Positions 7,861-16,408 of a stretch of DNA of 64,000 nucleotides are shown here, piece by piece (the stretch's first letter is position 1; each line of letters starts with the position of its first letter). Where the stretch lies: the NCBI GenBank assembly GCA_011390955.1, contig JAABRM010000032.1, forward strand, positions 1-64,000. Reading direction: 5' to 3'. This DNA comes from Oscillatoriales cyanobacterium. Lineage in GTDB: Bacteria; Cyanobacteriota; Cyanobacteriia; Cyanobacteriales; Laspinemataceae. The notes under the pieces were generated by a model. That model was not told the DNA's origin and searched no databases. It worked only from the letters and a program-made list of their open reading frames with translations. The translations under genes were made by a program, and so were the position numbers.

Positions 7861-9015
7861 GTGAACACAATTCCTCCTCTTGACCTATCGCGGCAATATC
7901 AAACCATTGCCGCTGAGATAGAATCCGCTGTATTACAGGTGATGGCATCGGGTCGCTATATTGGCGGTCAGACGGTGCAAGATTTTGAGCAGCAGTTTGC
8001 CCAATATATTGGTACTGCTGAATGTGTCTCCTGTGCCAATGGCACTGATGCCCTTTATTTGGCGTTGCGGGCTTTAGATATCGGCCCTGGGGATGAGGTG
8101 ATTACCAGTCCGTTTACATTTATGGCCACCGCTGAAACCATTAGTTTGGTTGGGGCAACCCCAGTGTTTGTGGATATCGAGGCTGAGACATTTAATTTAG
8201 ATGTGTCAAAAGTAGCCAACGCCATTACGGATAAGACACGGGCGATCGTTCCGGTGCATTTGTTTGGTCAGCCGGTGGACATGACTCAGGTAATGGCGAT
8301 CGCCTCAACTCATGGTTTAGCGGTAATCGAAGATGTCGCCCAAGCCGCAGGGAGCGAATGGCGGGGACAAAAAACAGGCAGTATCGGCCATCTGGGGTGT
8401 TTTAGCTTTTTCCCCACCAAAAATTTAGGGGCCTTTGGAGATGGGGGCGCCGTGACCACCAACGATCCAACCCTGGCGGCGAAAATGCGGGTACTCAAGG
8501 ATCATGGGGCAACTCAACGGTATTATCACGAAAAAATTGGCATCAATAGTCGTTTGGATGCCTTGCAAGCGGCAATATTAAAAATTAAACTGCTCTATTT
8601 AGATTCCTGGAACGATCGCCGTCGGGCAGTGGCGGCGGATTATCATCAACGATTGGCTAATTTCCCTGGGGTAATTCTGCCCCAAGAAACCCCCGGTAGT
8701 CGGGCGGTTTGGAATCAATACACGATTCGGGTCAAAAGTCAAGAATTAACGGCAAAAAATCCGGCAGAAAATCAGCGCGATTCCCTGCGCCAAGAACTGC
8801 AAAACCAAGGCATTAGCTCAACGGTCTATTATCCATTCCCGTTGCATTTGCAGCCGGTTTATCAACACTTAAGTTACCAAACTGGTCAGTTGCCCAAAGT
8901 GGAGCAGATATGCCAAGAGGTTTTATCCCTGCCCATGTTTCCTGAACTCTCCCTAGGAGAAATCGAGTCAGTGGTGAATGGATTAAAGAATTCTTTATCT
9001 CGATCCCAAGCATGA
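7861..9015 (+). CDS. DegT/DnrJ/EryC1/StrS family aminotransferase
   Basis: The 384-residue protein is a PLP-dependent sugar aminotransferase of the DegT/StrS family, which transfers an amino group to a nucleotide-activated ketosugar. Visible residues are the cofactor-binding D158 in IEDVAQAAG and the Schiff-base lysine K187 in SFFPTKNLGAFGDGGA. GRYIGGQTVQDFE and CANGTDALYLAL near the N-terminus are family signatures. The start is GTG at 7861. No other sugar-nucleotide gene is adjacent, so the product, perhaps a surface-polysaccharide or glycan amino sugar, cannot be named. The downstream gene begins 250 bp later and is probably separate. Confidence 0.9.
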   Translation: MNTIPPLDLSRQYQTIAAEIESAVLQVMASGRYIGGQTVQDFEQQFAQYIGTAECVSCANGTDALYLALRALDIGPGDEVITSPFTFMATAETISLVGATPVFVDIEAETFNLDVSKVANAITDKTRAIVPVHLFGQPVDMTQVMAIASTHGLAVIEDVAQAAGSEWRGQKTGSIGHLGCFSFFPTKNLGAFGDGGAVTTNDPTLAAKMRVLKDHGATQRYYHEKIGINSRLDALQAAILKIKLLYLDSWNDRRRAVAADYHQRLANFPGVILPQETPGSRAVWNQYTIRVKSQELTAKNPAENQRDSLRQELQNQGISSTVYYPFPLHLQPVYQHLSYQTGQLPKVEQICQEVLSLPMFPELSLGEIESVVNGLKNSLSRSQA

Positions 9016-9265
9016 CGGAAACTATTTCTTAACCAGAGCGAAACTTAGGGAATTTTGTCGAAATATATACTTTTGTGTAGTATAATTAAGAAAACCATAA
9101 ACACCGATATAAATTGGGGCGGGCTAAAAAAATCTCTTAGTCAATGCCGTACAGCATTTTTGTGAGGCGTTTTTCGGGGATTGGCTGCACCAAAAACCGG
9201 AAAATACATAGACCCGCCGCCTGTGTCCCACCGTTAACATTCTGATCGTTGAGGCCAATAAAAGC

Positions 9266-10969
9266 GTGAGTCAGCATCAACTCGCTCTGTTAAAACAGTA
9301 CGATCCCCAAGCGATCGCCGACTACTACCGCTACCGTCCTTGGGAAGCCTTATGGCGTTCTTTGCGGGTGATATTTTCTTTTGTAGGATGGCTTCTGGCA
9401 ATCCTCTTAGACCAATGGACGGGTCAAGTTGAGAAAAATAAATTAAAACGAGCCAGTAAACTGAGGGAAATCCTGACAAAACTTGGCCCGACATTTATCA
9501 AAGTCGGTCAAGCTTTATCCACCCGACCGGACTTAATTCGGAAAGACTTTTTAGAAGAATTAGTCAAGTTACAAGACCAGTTGCCACCCTTTGACAATGC
9601 GATCGCCTTCAGAATCGTTGAAAGACAACTAGACCGCACCGTCGAGGAAATGTATCAAGAAATTTCCCCGCAACCCGTAGCCGCCGCGAGTTTAGGGCAA
9701 GTTTACAAAGCCCGGTTACGAGATAACGGCGATGTGGTGGCGGTGAAAGTGCAGCGCCCGAATTTAAAACCCATTCTCACCTTGGACTTATATTTAATGC
9801 GCTTAGGGGCGAAATGGTTAGCCCCGTGGTTGCCGTTAAATTTAGGCCATGACTTAACTCTAATTGTGGATGAATTCGGGATTAAACTCTTTGAAGAAGT
9901 AGATTACGTCAATGAAGCTCGCAATGCAGAAAAATTTGCCCTAAATTTCCAAAATAATCCCCAAGTTAAAGTTCCCAAAATTTACTGGCGTTACAGCAGT
10001 GATAATGTTTTAACCCTGGAGTGGATTAACGGTTATAAACTCACCGGCACTCAACATTTAGAAGAAGCCGGAATTGATACCAATGCGATCGTGGAAATTG
10101 GTGTCACCACTGGTTTGCAACAGCTATTAGAATATGGCTTTTTCCATGCTGACCCCCATCCGGGAAATCTCTTTGCCACCACCGATGGTCAAATGGCTTA
10201 TATTGATTTCGGCATGATGGATCAGCTAGATGAAACCACCAAAGAAACCCTAGTAGATGCGGTGGTGCATCTGATTAATAAAGACTATACGGACTTAGCC
10301 AAAGATTTTGTCAAATTAGGCTTTCTGACTCCCGATATTGATATTACGCCGATTATCCCCGCCCTGGAAGATGTGCTGGGAGATATTATGGGCAAAAGTG
10401 TCCGGGATTTTAACTTTAAAACCGTGACCGATCGCTTCTCGGAATTGATGTTTGAATATCCTTTCCGGGTTCCCGCCAAATTTGCCTTAATTATTCGTTC
10501 TGTGGTGACACAGGAAGGATTAGCCCTCAGCGTCGATCCGAATTTTAAAATTGTGGATATCGGCTATCCTTATATAGCCCGACGACTCCTCCAAGGTGAG
10601 TCACCCCAGTTACGCCGAAGACTTCTGGAAGTGTTATTTAAAGGTGGCAAATTCCAGTGGCAGCGTCTGGAAAATATGATTACCATCGCCCGTTCTGATG
10701 GCAATTTTGACATTTTGCCCACTGCCGGACTCGGTTTGCAATACCTCATGTCTGAAGAGGGCGAATTTCTCCGCCGTCAGTTATTGTTGGCTTTGATTGA
10801 AGATGACCGACTGCATACGGAAGAAGTTAAACGGATTTGGGAGTTGGTTAAAGATGATATCAAACCCAATCAACTGTTTAATGCCGCGATGGATGCGTTG
10901 GCGAATTTTTCCCGACAAAGTGCGGCGGCATTTATGCCCGCTGTGGCAGCTTTGACTACGGAAAAATAA
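9266..10969 (+). CDS. ABC1/AarF/UbiB family atypical kinase
   Basis: The 567-residue protein belongs to the AarF/UbiB/ABC1 family of atypical protein-like kinases, linked in bacteria and plastids to quinone and isoprenoid lipid metabolism. The family-specific KxGQ motif appears as FIKVGQALSTRPDL, the alanine-rich nucleotide loop as PVAAASLGQVYKARL, the catalytic segment as HADPHPGNLF, and the metal-binding DFG as YIDFGMMDQ. A hydrophobic stretch near residue 33-46 (VIFSFVGWLLAILL) may tether it to membrane. The start is GTG at 9266. Cyanobacteria hold several paralogues, so the exact substrate is unknown. Confidence 0.92.
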   Translation: MSQHQLALLKQYDPQAIADYYRYRPWEALWRSLRVIFSFVGWLLAILLDQWTGQVEKNKLKRASKLREILTKLGPTFIKVGQALSTRPDLIRKDFLEELVKLQDQLPPFDNAIAFRIVERQLDRTVEEMYQEISPQPVAAASLGQVYKARLRDNGDVVAVKVQRPNLKPILTLDLYLMRLGAKWLAPWLPLNLGHDLTLIVDEFGIKLFEEVDYVNEARNAEKFALNFQNNPQVKVPKIYWRYSSDNVLTLEWINGYKLTGTQHLEEAGIDTNAIVEIGVTTGLQQLLEYGFFHADPHPGNLFATTDGQMAYIDFGMMDQLDETTKETLVDAVVHLINKDYTDLAKDFVKLGFLTPDIDITPIIPALEDVLGDIMGKSVRDFNFKTVTDRFSELMFEYPFRVPAKFALIIRSVVTQEGLALSVDPNFKIVDIGYPYIARRLLQGESPQLRRRLLEVLFKGGKFQWQRLENMITIARSDGNFDILPTAGLGLQYLMSEEGEFLRRQLLLALIEDDRLHTEEVKRIWELVKDDIKPNQLFNAAMDALANFSRQSAAAFMPAVAALTTEK

Positions 10970-10973
10970 TTTT

Positions 10974-11173
10974 TGTTGATTGTTGGTGGTTGTTAGTTGT
11001 TTGTTGGTGGTTGTTAGTTGTTAGTTGGTGGTTGATTGTTGGTGGTTGTTAGTTAGGTATATGCTTATCAAATAACAAACAACAATCAACAAACAACAAT
11101 CAACAAATAACAATCAACAATCAACAATCAACAATCAACAATCAACAATCAACAAACAACAACCAACAATCAA
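10974..11173. repeat. Heptamer foldback array (locus B)
   Basis: A G/T-rich arm (TTGTTGGTGGTTGTTAG units, about 10974-11052) and a C/A-rich arm (AACAAACAACAATC units, about 11076-11173) flank a unique spacer containing ATATGCTTATC. The array starts five bases after the stop codon of the AarF-family gene and ends about 50 bp before the next start. Confidence 0.85.
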
Positions 11174-11222
11174 CATTATTTGATTCTGTTTTGATCCTGT
11201 AAATAAAGGAGTAACTTTCCCG

Positions 11223-11588
11223 GTGTATTTAGACCCCCCCTATTTTTTAGTATTTGCCAGTTTGTTCGCTGGAATTACATCAGGTCTTGCATTTAAAGCG
11301 ACTTTGGAACTGATGGTACGCAATTGGTCGCGCGATCGCACCATTGACCTGAGCGAAGAAATGAACAAGTTAGAGCTAAGACTGCCTTTTTTCGTTATCT
11401 CAATTGGCATCTGTGTTTTTCTTGCTTCTGGGCTACAAATCTTTACCTTTCCTGTAGATATCTCCTACGCTTTTTCCATTCCTTTGACCCTGGCCACCAG
11501 TGGCTTGGTTTGGTGGCAGTTGGGTAAGCTATTAGGACAGTTAATGCGGGGCGGTTCCCAGGCGATCGATTTAGACGCCTTATTCTAA
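11223..11588 (+). CDS. Conserved small cyanobacterial membrane protein
   Basis: This 121-residue protein is unnamed but looks genuine. It has three likely membrane segments: FLVFASLFAGITSGLAF near residue 8-24, FFVISIGICVFLASGLQIF near 55-73, and IPLTLATSGLVWWQLGKLL near 85-104. A charged loop sits between the first two. The start is GTG at 11223, preceded by AAGGAG at 11208-11213. Its last codons (AIDLDALF and stop) lie in a 36-bp sequence that is repeated 1470 bp downstream, and a terminator follows. No function can be assigned from sequence. Confidence 0.75.
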   Translation: MYLDPPYFLVFASLFAGITSGLAFKATLELMVRNWSRDRTIDLSEEMNKLELRLPFFVISIGICVFLASGLQIFTFPVDISYAFSIPLTLATSGLVWWQLGKLLGQLMRGGSQAIDLDALF

Positions 11589-11596
11589 ACTATTCA
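11561..11596. repeat. 36-bp direct repeat, copy 1 (gene-end duplication)
   Basis: This segment contains the final codons and stop of the membrane-protein gene. It is identical at 35 of 36 positions to 13031-13066. Both copies keep the AIDLDAL-stop reading frame and both are followed by an ACCCGGTTTCTT hairpin terminator. The pair brackets a 1434-bp insert. Confidence 0.88.
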
Positions 11597-11607
11597 TCAA
11601 TTAAAGC

Positions 11608-11640
11608 AACCCGGTTTCTTCAAGAAACCGGGTTTTTTTT
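11608..11640 (+). terminator. Rho-independent terminator after the membrane-protein gene
   Basis: AACCCGGTTTCTT pairs with AAGAAACCGGGTT around a single-base centre and is followed by eight T. It is also a member of the dispersed AAACCCGGTTTCT palindrome family, so a repeat appears to serve as a terminator. Confidence 0.82.
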
Positions 11641-11763
11641 AGTTTATGAATATGATGTCGCTGACAAAATTTTTGTTAAGAAATCCGGTTCCAAACGAAA
11701 TCACCTCCGCAGTTTCATCAGATAATTGCCATGATTATCTTAAAATTGAAATAAAATCAATTC

Positions 11764-12132
11764 ATGTCCACCCCTGACCCAACAATCCACTCAAGGTATG
11801 CTGACGGCACACCAGTATTTGAGGGACAAGAGCCAAACCGCTTACCAGGCGCTGACAGACCGCTTCCCGATCCCCAAGCTACTGGCCCCCACTCACAACT
11901 GCGATGGGATAAAATCAACAATAGAATTTATCAATCTCGTGAATTTGACGCTAACGGCTATCCAGTCCGCGACATTGACTTCACCAGTCCCACTTATAAA
12001 AACGGCAAATCACGTCCCAATCATGCACCACCTCCTCATCAACACCTGTGGCAACTGAACGAACCCCAAATCGGACCGCGATCGGGTTTCAAGAGACAAG
12101 GTGGCGGCGGTTCTCCCTTAAATTCATTCTAA
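11764..12132 (+). CDS. Small polymorphic-toxin-like protein (possible nuclease domain)
   Basis: The 122-residue protein has no signal peptide or membrane segment. After a proline-rich N-terminus (GADRPLPDPQATGPHSQLRW) it carries YQSREFDANGYPVRDIDF, then RPNHAPPPHQHLW. That pattern, a D-G-P-RDIDFT strand followed by a clustered P-P-H-Q-H motif, resembles C-terminal toxin domains of polymorphic/Rhs-type toxins that have histidine-based nuclease sites. No delivery or Rhs domain is attached, so it may be a detached cassette or a solitary domain. It lies inside a gene-end duplication, with another small gene 300 bp downstream. The toxin reading is inference. Confidence 0.5.
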   Translation: MSTPDPTIHSRYADGTPVFEGQEPNRLPGADRPLPDPQATGPHSQLRWDKINNRIYQSREFDANGYPVRDIDFTSPTYKNGKSRPNHAPPPHQHLWQLNEPQIGPRSGFKRQGGGGSPLNSF

Positions 12133-12133
12133 G

Positions 12134-12410
12134 TAATACCGTTTCCAATTAAAAATGCAACCCTTTTGGGTGCGGGGGCGAAGCCCAAGCGGTAGTAGGG
12201 GCGAAGCATTCCGTAGGGGCGAAGCATTCCGGTAGATAGCTTATTACTTAAAATATTAAGTGGACTGCCGGAATGCTTCGCCCGTACATTAATATTCCAA
12301 GCAATAATTTATCTGCCGGAATGCTTCGCCCTTACAATATTTTGAGCGGATACGATCTGCCGGAATGCTTCGCCCCTACTGTTGGATGAATTTTTGTAAA
12401 TGGTATAATA
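12134..12410. mobile_element. MITE-like element, family B (copy 1)
   Basis: Ends TAATACCGTTTCCAATTAAA (left) and the complement of TTTTTGTAAATGGTATAATA (right) form imperfect terminal inverted repeats. The interior holds several GGGCGAAGCATTCCG / CGGAATGCTTCGCCC hairpin units. Related ends occur at 26312-26449 and 63550-63666. It separates the toxin-like gene from the following gene. Confidence 0.62.
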
Positions 12411-12432
12411 TCAATAAATAGGAGTCAAAGTC

Positions 12433-12828
12433 ATGCAAGGCATTACAATTACTGACCAAACTACTGATGGTTTTCTCGCTGTGAACCTGATAGATATTCT
12501 TCAGGCGATCGCTCCCGTAGTTTTAACCAGCCAGTGGCAAATCAGCCACCTAGAATGTCTGGGAAAAACAGCGGAAAAACTCTATCAAATTGCCGATACT
12601 CAAGAATTTATATCCGGGGAATTATTATTACAATTAGCAGAGGGTATTACTCAAGTAATTGATGGAAAATTTCAAGGCTACCGTGTCAATGAAAGTAACC
12701 CTTGGTTCATCATTACCGCCGTAGATAGCAGTGCATACGATGTTGAAACCGTAGATGAAAAAATTCTGAGTCAAGTTCGGCAGCAATTTCAACAATTTAG
12801 CGAATTGCCAATATTATTAACTGTCTAA
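12433..12828 (+). CDS. Hypothetical small acidic protein, possible immunity partner
   Basis: This 131-residue protein is unnamed. It is acidic and probably cytosolic, with a helical N-terminal half (LIDILQAIAPVVLTSQWQISH...LQLAEGI), then a WFIITAVDSSAYDVETVDE segment and a C-terminal helix ending in LPILLTV. A good Shine-Dalgarno-like sequence, TAGGAGTCAAAGTC, precedes the ATG. Its size, acidity and position downstream of a toxin-like gene inside the same repeat-bounded cassette suggest an immunity role. This is a guess from context, not from a recognised immunity family. Confidence 0.55.
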   Translation: MQGITITDQTTDGFLAVNLIDILQAIAPVVLTSQWQISHLECLGKTAEKLYQIADTQEFISGELLLQLAEGITQVIDGKFQGYRVNESNPWFIITAVDSSAYDVETVDEKILSQVRQQFQQFSELPILLTV

Positions 12829-13030
12829 TACTGCCTAATAGAGCGGTAAATTACCCAGAGAACTACCCAGAAAGCGAGCGGCTTTTTTGTCGGATCGCAG
12901 CAACAGCAAAGAAACCAGGTTCCTCAGATAATATGAAGCATCTCAAAAGAAATATTTATCAATAAACCCGGAGTGGTGATAAATATGTAGTGGTGATAAA
13001 TAGGTCGCGATGACGGTGAGAATCATCTTT

Positions 13031-13066
13031 GGCGATCGATTTAGACGCCTTATTATAAACTATTCA
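13031..13066. repeat. 36-bp direct repeat, copy 2 (gene-end duplication)
   Basis: This matches 11561-11596 at 35 of 36 positions and still reads AIDLDALL-stop. Nothing upstream of it resembles the rest of the membrane-protein gene, so it is an isolated copy of that gene's 3' end. Confidence 0.88.
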
Positions 13067-13067
13067 G

Positions 13068-13097
13068 AAACCCGGTTTCTTTAAGAAACCGGGTTTT
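13068..13097 (+). terminator. Hairpin terminator after the duplicated gene end
   Basis: AAACCCGGTTTCTT pairs with AAGAAACCGGGTTT and five T follow. It corresponds to the terminator at 11608-11640, so the duplicated segment continues through the terminator apart from an 11-base difference in spacing. Because of symmetry it could also serve the minus-strand gene ending at 13111. Confidence 0.72.
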
Positions 13098-13110
13098 TGG
13101 TCTGAACTGA

Positions 13111-13671
13111 TTAAAATCTTAAACCCAATCCTCCCTGTAAAGAAACTGCGGTTTTATTGTCATTTTCATAAGCATCGAAGGAAAAAATAGCATTGCCAAA
13201 AACGACCATCCGGCTATTGGGAACGCTATAGTCAATTCCGGGCTGAAGGGCAAAGCTACTTTGATCCCCCACGGGTGTTTTTCCACTCATTACAAAAGAC
13301 CCGCCTGCCCCTAGATAAACATCCGCTTGCCAAGTCAGGGGAATATCATAAGAAACTGTGGGGACTACGGCAGTACCGTCGGCGCTAAAGATGCCCTGAG
13401 CTCGAAGAGAAATCGGATATCTGAGTAATTTATATCGCGCAGCCACTACGATCGCATTTTGCCGGTCTTCAGTCAGTCCGTTGCGATTGACTCCTTCGGT
13501 CAACCCTAAAGAACCGCCGACTCCGACATAGCTGCCGTAAGCAGCTTGGGCAACGACCGGGGCAGGGTTGAACCCTACCGCAGAGGCGATCGCCGCCCCA
13601 GTCAGCAGGACGGATCCAATCCTATTGCCAGGATGATTCCAGAAATTAGCCAATTGGTTCACGGATTTCAC
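13111..13671 (-). CDS. Putative outer-membrane beta-barrel-like protein
   Basis: The 186-residue protein has an N-terminal signal sequence (basic start, hydrophobic IGSVLLTGAAIASAVGF, cleavage likely after APVVAQA). A glycine-rich, alternating body follows: YGSYVGVGGSLGL, VSYDIPLTWQADVYLGAGG, QPGIDYSVPNSRMVVFGNAIF. It ends GGLGLRF with a terminal phenylalanine, as in outer-membrane beta-barrels recognised by the BAM machinery. No specific family is recognised. It is separated by 92 bp, containing GAATTGACCAA tandem repeats, from the upstream same-strand pentapeptide protein. Confidence 0.7.
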   Translation of the reverse strand: MKSVNQLANFWNHPGNRIGSVLLTGAAIASAVGFNPAPVVAQAAYGSYVGVGGSLGLTEGVNRNGLTEDRQNAIVVAARYKLLRYPISLRAQGIFSADGTAVVPTVSYDIPLTWQADVYLGAGGSFVMSGKTPVGDQSSFALQPGIDYSVPNSRMVVFGNAIFSFDAYENDNKTAVSLQGGLGLRF

Positions 13672-13763
13672 TCCTCACATCATTGAAATTGATTGACAAA
13701 AATTAATTGACCAAGAATTGACCGAGAATTGACCAAGAATTGACCAAGATTAGGGTTGCCGAG

Positions 13764-16082
13764 TCAGTCACATTGCTCGTGTACTGCCCCTTGGGTGCAT
13801 AAATACGAGATTTGTTTCAGGTCTAAGTTTTGCACCTGATTAAAATTTACTCCCTGTAATAAGCCAATGCCCAATGGTGGGGGTGACTTAATGATAAATG
13901 AATCGGTTTTTGGGGTTTTTGGGGATTTTTCGGCTGCCACAGGGCCAAAAATCGCCCCTTGAAGGTTGGCCCCTGCAAGGTTCGCCCCCCGCAAGTCAGC
14001 CCCGGTCAAGTCCGCATCTTGGAAATTGGCATTTTGTAATTGAGCATTGGCTAGGTTGGCTCCACTGAGGTTGGTTGTTGATAAATTAGCATTTTGTAAA
14101 TTGGCATTGCTTAAATTCGCTTCTCGGAAATCCGCCCCCTGCAAGTCAGCGGCCCCTAAAGTGGTATGGACAAAATTGGCTCCCTGAAAGTTGGCGGCTT
14201 TGGCGATCGCTTGCCCCAGGCGACCCCCACCCAGTTGTACTTGAGAAAAATCCGCGCTGACTAAATTGGCGCCCGTGAGTTTGGCTTGAGAAAGATTGGC
14301 ATAACTCAAATCAGCCCCAATGAGTTGAGCGCTGCTGAGGTTGGCATCGATTAAGTTGCTATTGGATAAGTTCGCCTGATTTAAGTTCGCCCGACTCAGG
14401 TCGATTTTTTCCATGATGGCGCTGGGGAGAAAGGCTTCACTGAGGTTCGCGTCTGCCAGCAAAGCGCCACTGAGGTCTGGTTTGACATCATCGAAGGTGC
14501 CGAAGCGGCGATCGAGTCCCGCGCTGGAAAATTGGCTGCCGTGGAAATTGGCGCCGGTGAGGATGGCACCCCGTAGCTGAATCCCAGAAAGATTTATTTT
14601 TTCCAGTACGAGGGTAAATTCAGCCGGAGGGACGGTGACTTGCCCTAGGTCAATGCGATTGAGATTAATTGCTGGCAGTTCGCTGCTGTAAACTCGGAGA
14701 ATTTTGCCGATCGCCCGTTGGGTTGAGCGCTGTTTCAGGGCTGCAATCTGTTGTTCGGCGGCATTGCCCCCATAGCGCAGGGAATCCAAATCCGTTTTCA
14801 GGGCTTGATTCAGTTTATGCAGGTACGGCAAGGCATTGGCCCCGGCACTGACTAAGGCTTGCTCAATACTGGAAATCTGGGCGGGGTCATCTTCTAAGGC
14901 TAGTAAATCCGTCAACATTTTAATCCCCGCTTCTGGGTGATTCAGGCTACCCAGGGCGAGAATTGCCCCTTGGCGTTCGTTCAGGGCAAATCGATCTACT
15001 AATTTGAGAAATTTCTGATTTTCCTGTTCTTGGCGCGATCGCAGGGATGTCTGATTTTGCACATAAGCTTGTGTCCCCACCAACGCCCCCAAAGTTGCGA
15101 TCGTGGCGATCGCAATGCCGCAAACCAAGCTAATTTCTTGGTGTTCTCGCAGCCAACGAATGATTTCTCGAATGACTGTTTCTTTCTCTTGCTGATGTTC
15201 CATCACTCCCTCCTCCACCTCCGAGGTCAAAATTTGACTCTCTGAGACGGTTGTAGACAGTTGCCAAGGAACCGATTGACTGGTGGGCAAGGCATTGACC
15301 CAAGTTTGCGCCCATTTATCATGGAATGTCCGTTGTTGGGGGTCGAAACCCGCGCTGATGTTGTCAAGTAGCCAAAGCATTCCCGTCAGTCCGGCTAAAA
15401 TTCTTAAGTCCGGGACGGCGCCAGTTCCCCACCATAAGCTGTAGGCGATCGCCACAGGTAGCCAGAATTTGCCGATTCCTTCTCGCCAAAATGCCCGCCA
15501 AATTCCCGGTGGACTGCCTGAGTTCGTCACCACTTGGATTTTCAGCCACCGTTTCGCGAAAGTTTGGCCGGTTTTACCTAATTTATATATATGTGCGATC
15601 GCCAAAATTCCCGGTGCGGCGATCGCCACTGACCAGAGTAAATTGGTCAAAGGTGCCACGGGACGACCGCACCAAATCAGCCCTTGATGGTCAACCTGGG
15701 GGTTCGGATCGTTGCGGAAATGGGTGCGAATCCCTGCATCCCGAATCGACCCCTGGGGACAACCGGGGAGGGCTAATTTCACCGCTATTTCTTCGACGGC
15801 GATCGCTAAAACTGGATTTAGCGGCACAAATTTGCCGGTATGGTACTCATTGGCATACCAACCAGCCGCCAAGGGAACGGCTGTCACCGTGACAAATACC
15901 GTGGTTTCCAGGGTGCTGGCCCCCAAGCGACGCAGGGATTGGAGGAGGCGATCGACTCGTTTTCGCCAATGAATTCGCCAATTATCGCGATCGTCAATTA
16001 GATCGTCCTCTAGGGAAACATTCTCCCCAGGGGCGATCGTCTCTGAATAAGTGATAACGCTTTGATCTAAATTTCCGTTCAC
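13764..16082 (-). CDS. RDD-domain membrane protein with C-terminal pentapeptide repeats
   Basis: The 772-residue protein has three parts. Residues about 35-245 hold several hydrophobic helices with an RDD-like pattern (LETTVFVTVTAVPLAAGW, then RWLKIQVVT and FDPQQRTFHDKWAQTWV). Residues about 300-450 hold a further membrane helix (SLVCGIAIATIATLGALVG) and a HEAT-like helical segment. Residues about 485-720 consist of A(D/N)LxX pentapeptide repeats such as ANLSNSNLIDANLS, which form a right-handed quadrilateral beta-helix. It probably sits in a membrane and displays the helix for protein contacts. It is the second gene of a two-gene unit with the 107-residue protein just upstream. Specific function unknown. 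Confidence 0.85.
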   Translation of the reverse strand: MNGNLDQSVITYSETIAPGENVSLEDDLIDDRDNWRIHWRKRVDRLLQSLRRLGASTLETTVFVTVTAVPLAAGWYANEYHTGKFVPLNPVLAIAVEEIAVKLALPGCPQGSIRDAGIRTHFRNDPNPQVDHQGLIWCGRPVAPLTNLLWSVAIAAPGILAIAHIYKLGKTGQTFAKRWLKIQVVTNSGSPPGIWRAFWREGIGKFWLPVAIAYSLWWGTGAVPDLRILAGLTGMLWLLDNISAGFDPQQRTFHDKWAQTWVNALPTSQSVPWQLSTTVSESQILTSEVEEGVMEHQQEKETVIREIIRWLREHQEISLVCGIAIATIATLGALVGTQAYVQNQTSLRSRQEQENQKFLKLVDRFALNERQGAILALGSLNHPEAGIKMLTDLLALEDDPAQISSIEQALVSAGANALPYLHKLNQALKTDLDSLRYGGNAAEQQIAALKQRSTQRAIGKILRVYSSELPAINLNRIDLGQVTVPPAEFTLVLEKINLSGIQLRGAILTGANFHGSQFSSAGLDRRFGTFDDVKPDLSGALLADANLSEAFLPSAIMEKIDLSRANLNQANLSNSNLIDANLSSAQLIGADLSYANLSQAKLTGANLVSADFSQVQLGGGRLGQAIAKAANFQGANFVHTTLGAADLQGADFREANLSNANLQNANLSTTNLSGANLANAQLQNANFQDADLTGADLRGANLAGANLQGAIFGPVAAEKSPKTPKTDSFIIKSPPPLGIGLLQGVNFNQVQNLDLKQISYLCTQGAVHEQCD

Positions 16083-16084
16083 CG

Positions 16085-16408
16085 TTATTTCTTAATATTG
16101 GAAGACTCAGAAGCTAAAAATAGCTTATAAGCAAAATAGCCTCCCACGCCAATTACCGCCAGGGTCATCCCCAGGTTAACTAAATTCAAAACCGTGCGGA
16201 ACACTGACAAACTCAGCATCAGTCCCACTATCATCGTCCCCCCTTTGCCCCAGGTGGGCAATCCCTTATACCAAATCAAGACTTGTTCATAGAGAGACTG
16301 GAGAGAATTTGATAGCTCGGGAGTTGGTTTTAACGGCGAATCTGACTTAAGTTGAGCTTCGATTTCTTTTAATTTTTGCTGCAAGCGTTCCTGATTATTT
16401 TCTTTCAT
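16085..16408 (-). CDS. Small membrane protein with N-terminal coiled coil
   Basis: The 107-residue protein starts with a charged heptad-patterned helix (NNQERLQQKLKEIEAQLKSD), then has a linker and two hydrophobic segments, GTMIVGLMLSLSVFRTVLNL and LGMTLAVIGVGGYFAYKLFL. Its stop codon is two bases from the start of the RDD/pentapeptide gene, so the two are almost certainly co-transcribed and may form one membrane assembly. No named family is recognised. Confidence 0.72.
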   Translation of the reverse strand: MKENNQERLQQKLKEIEAQLKSDSPLKPTPELSNSLQSLYEQVLIWYKGLPTWGKGGTMIVGLMLSLSVFRTVLNLVNLGMTLAVIGVGGYFAYKLFLASESSNIKK

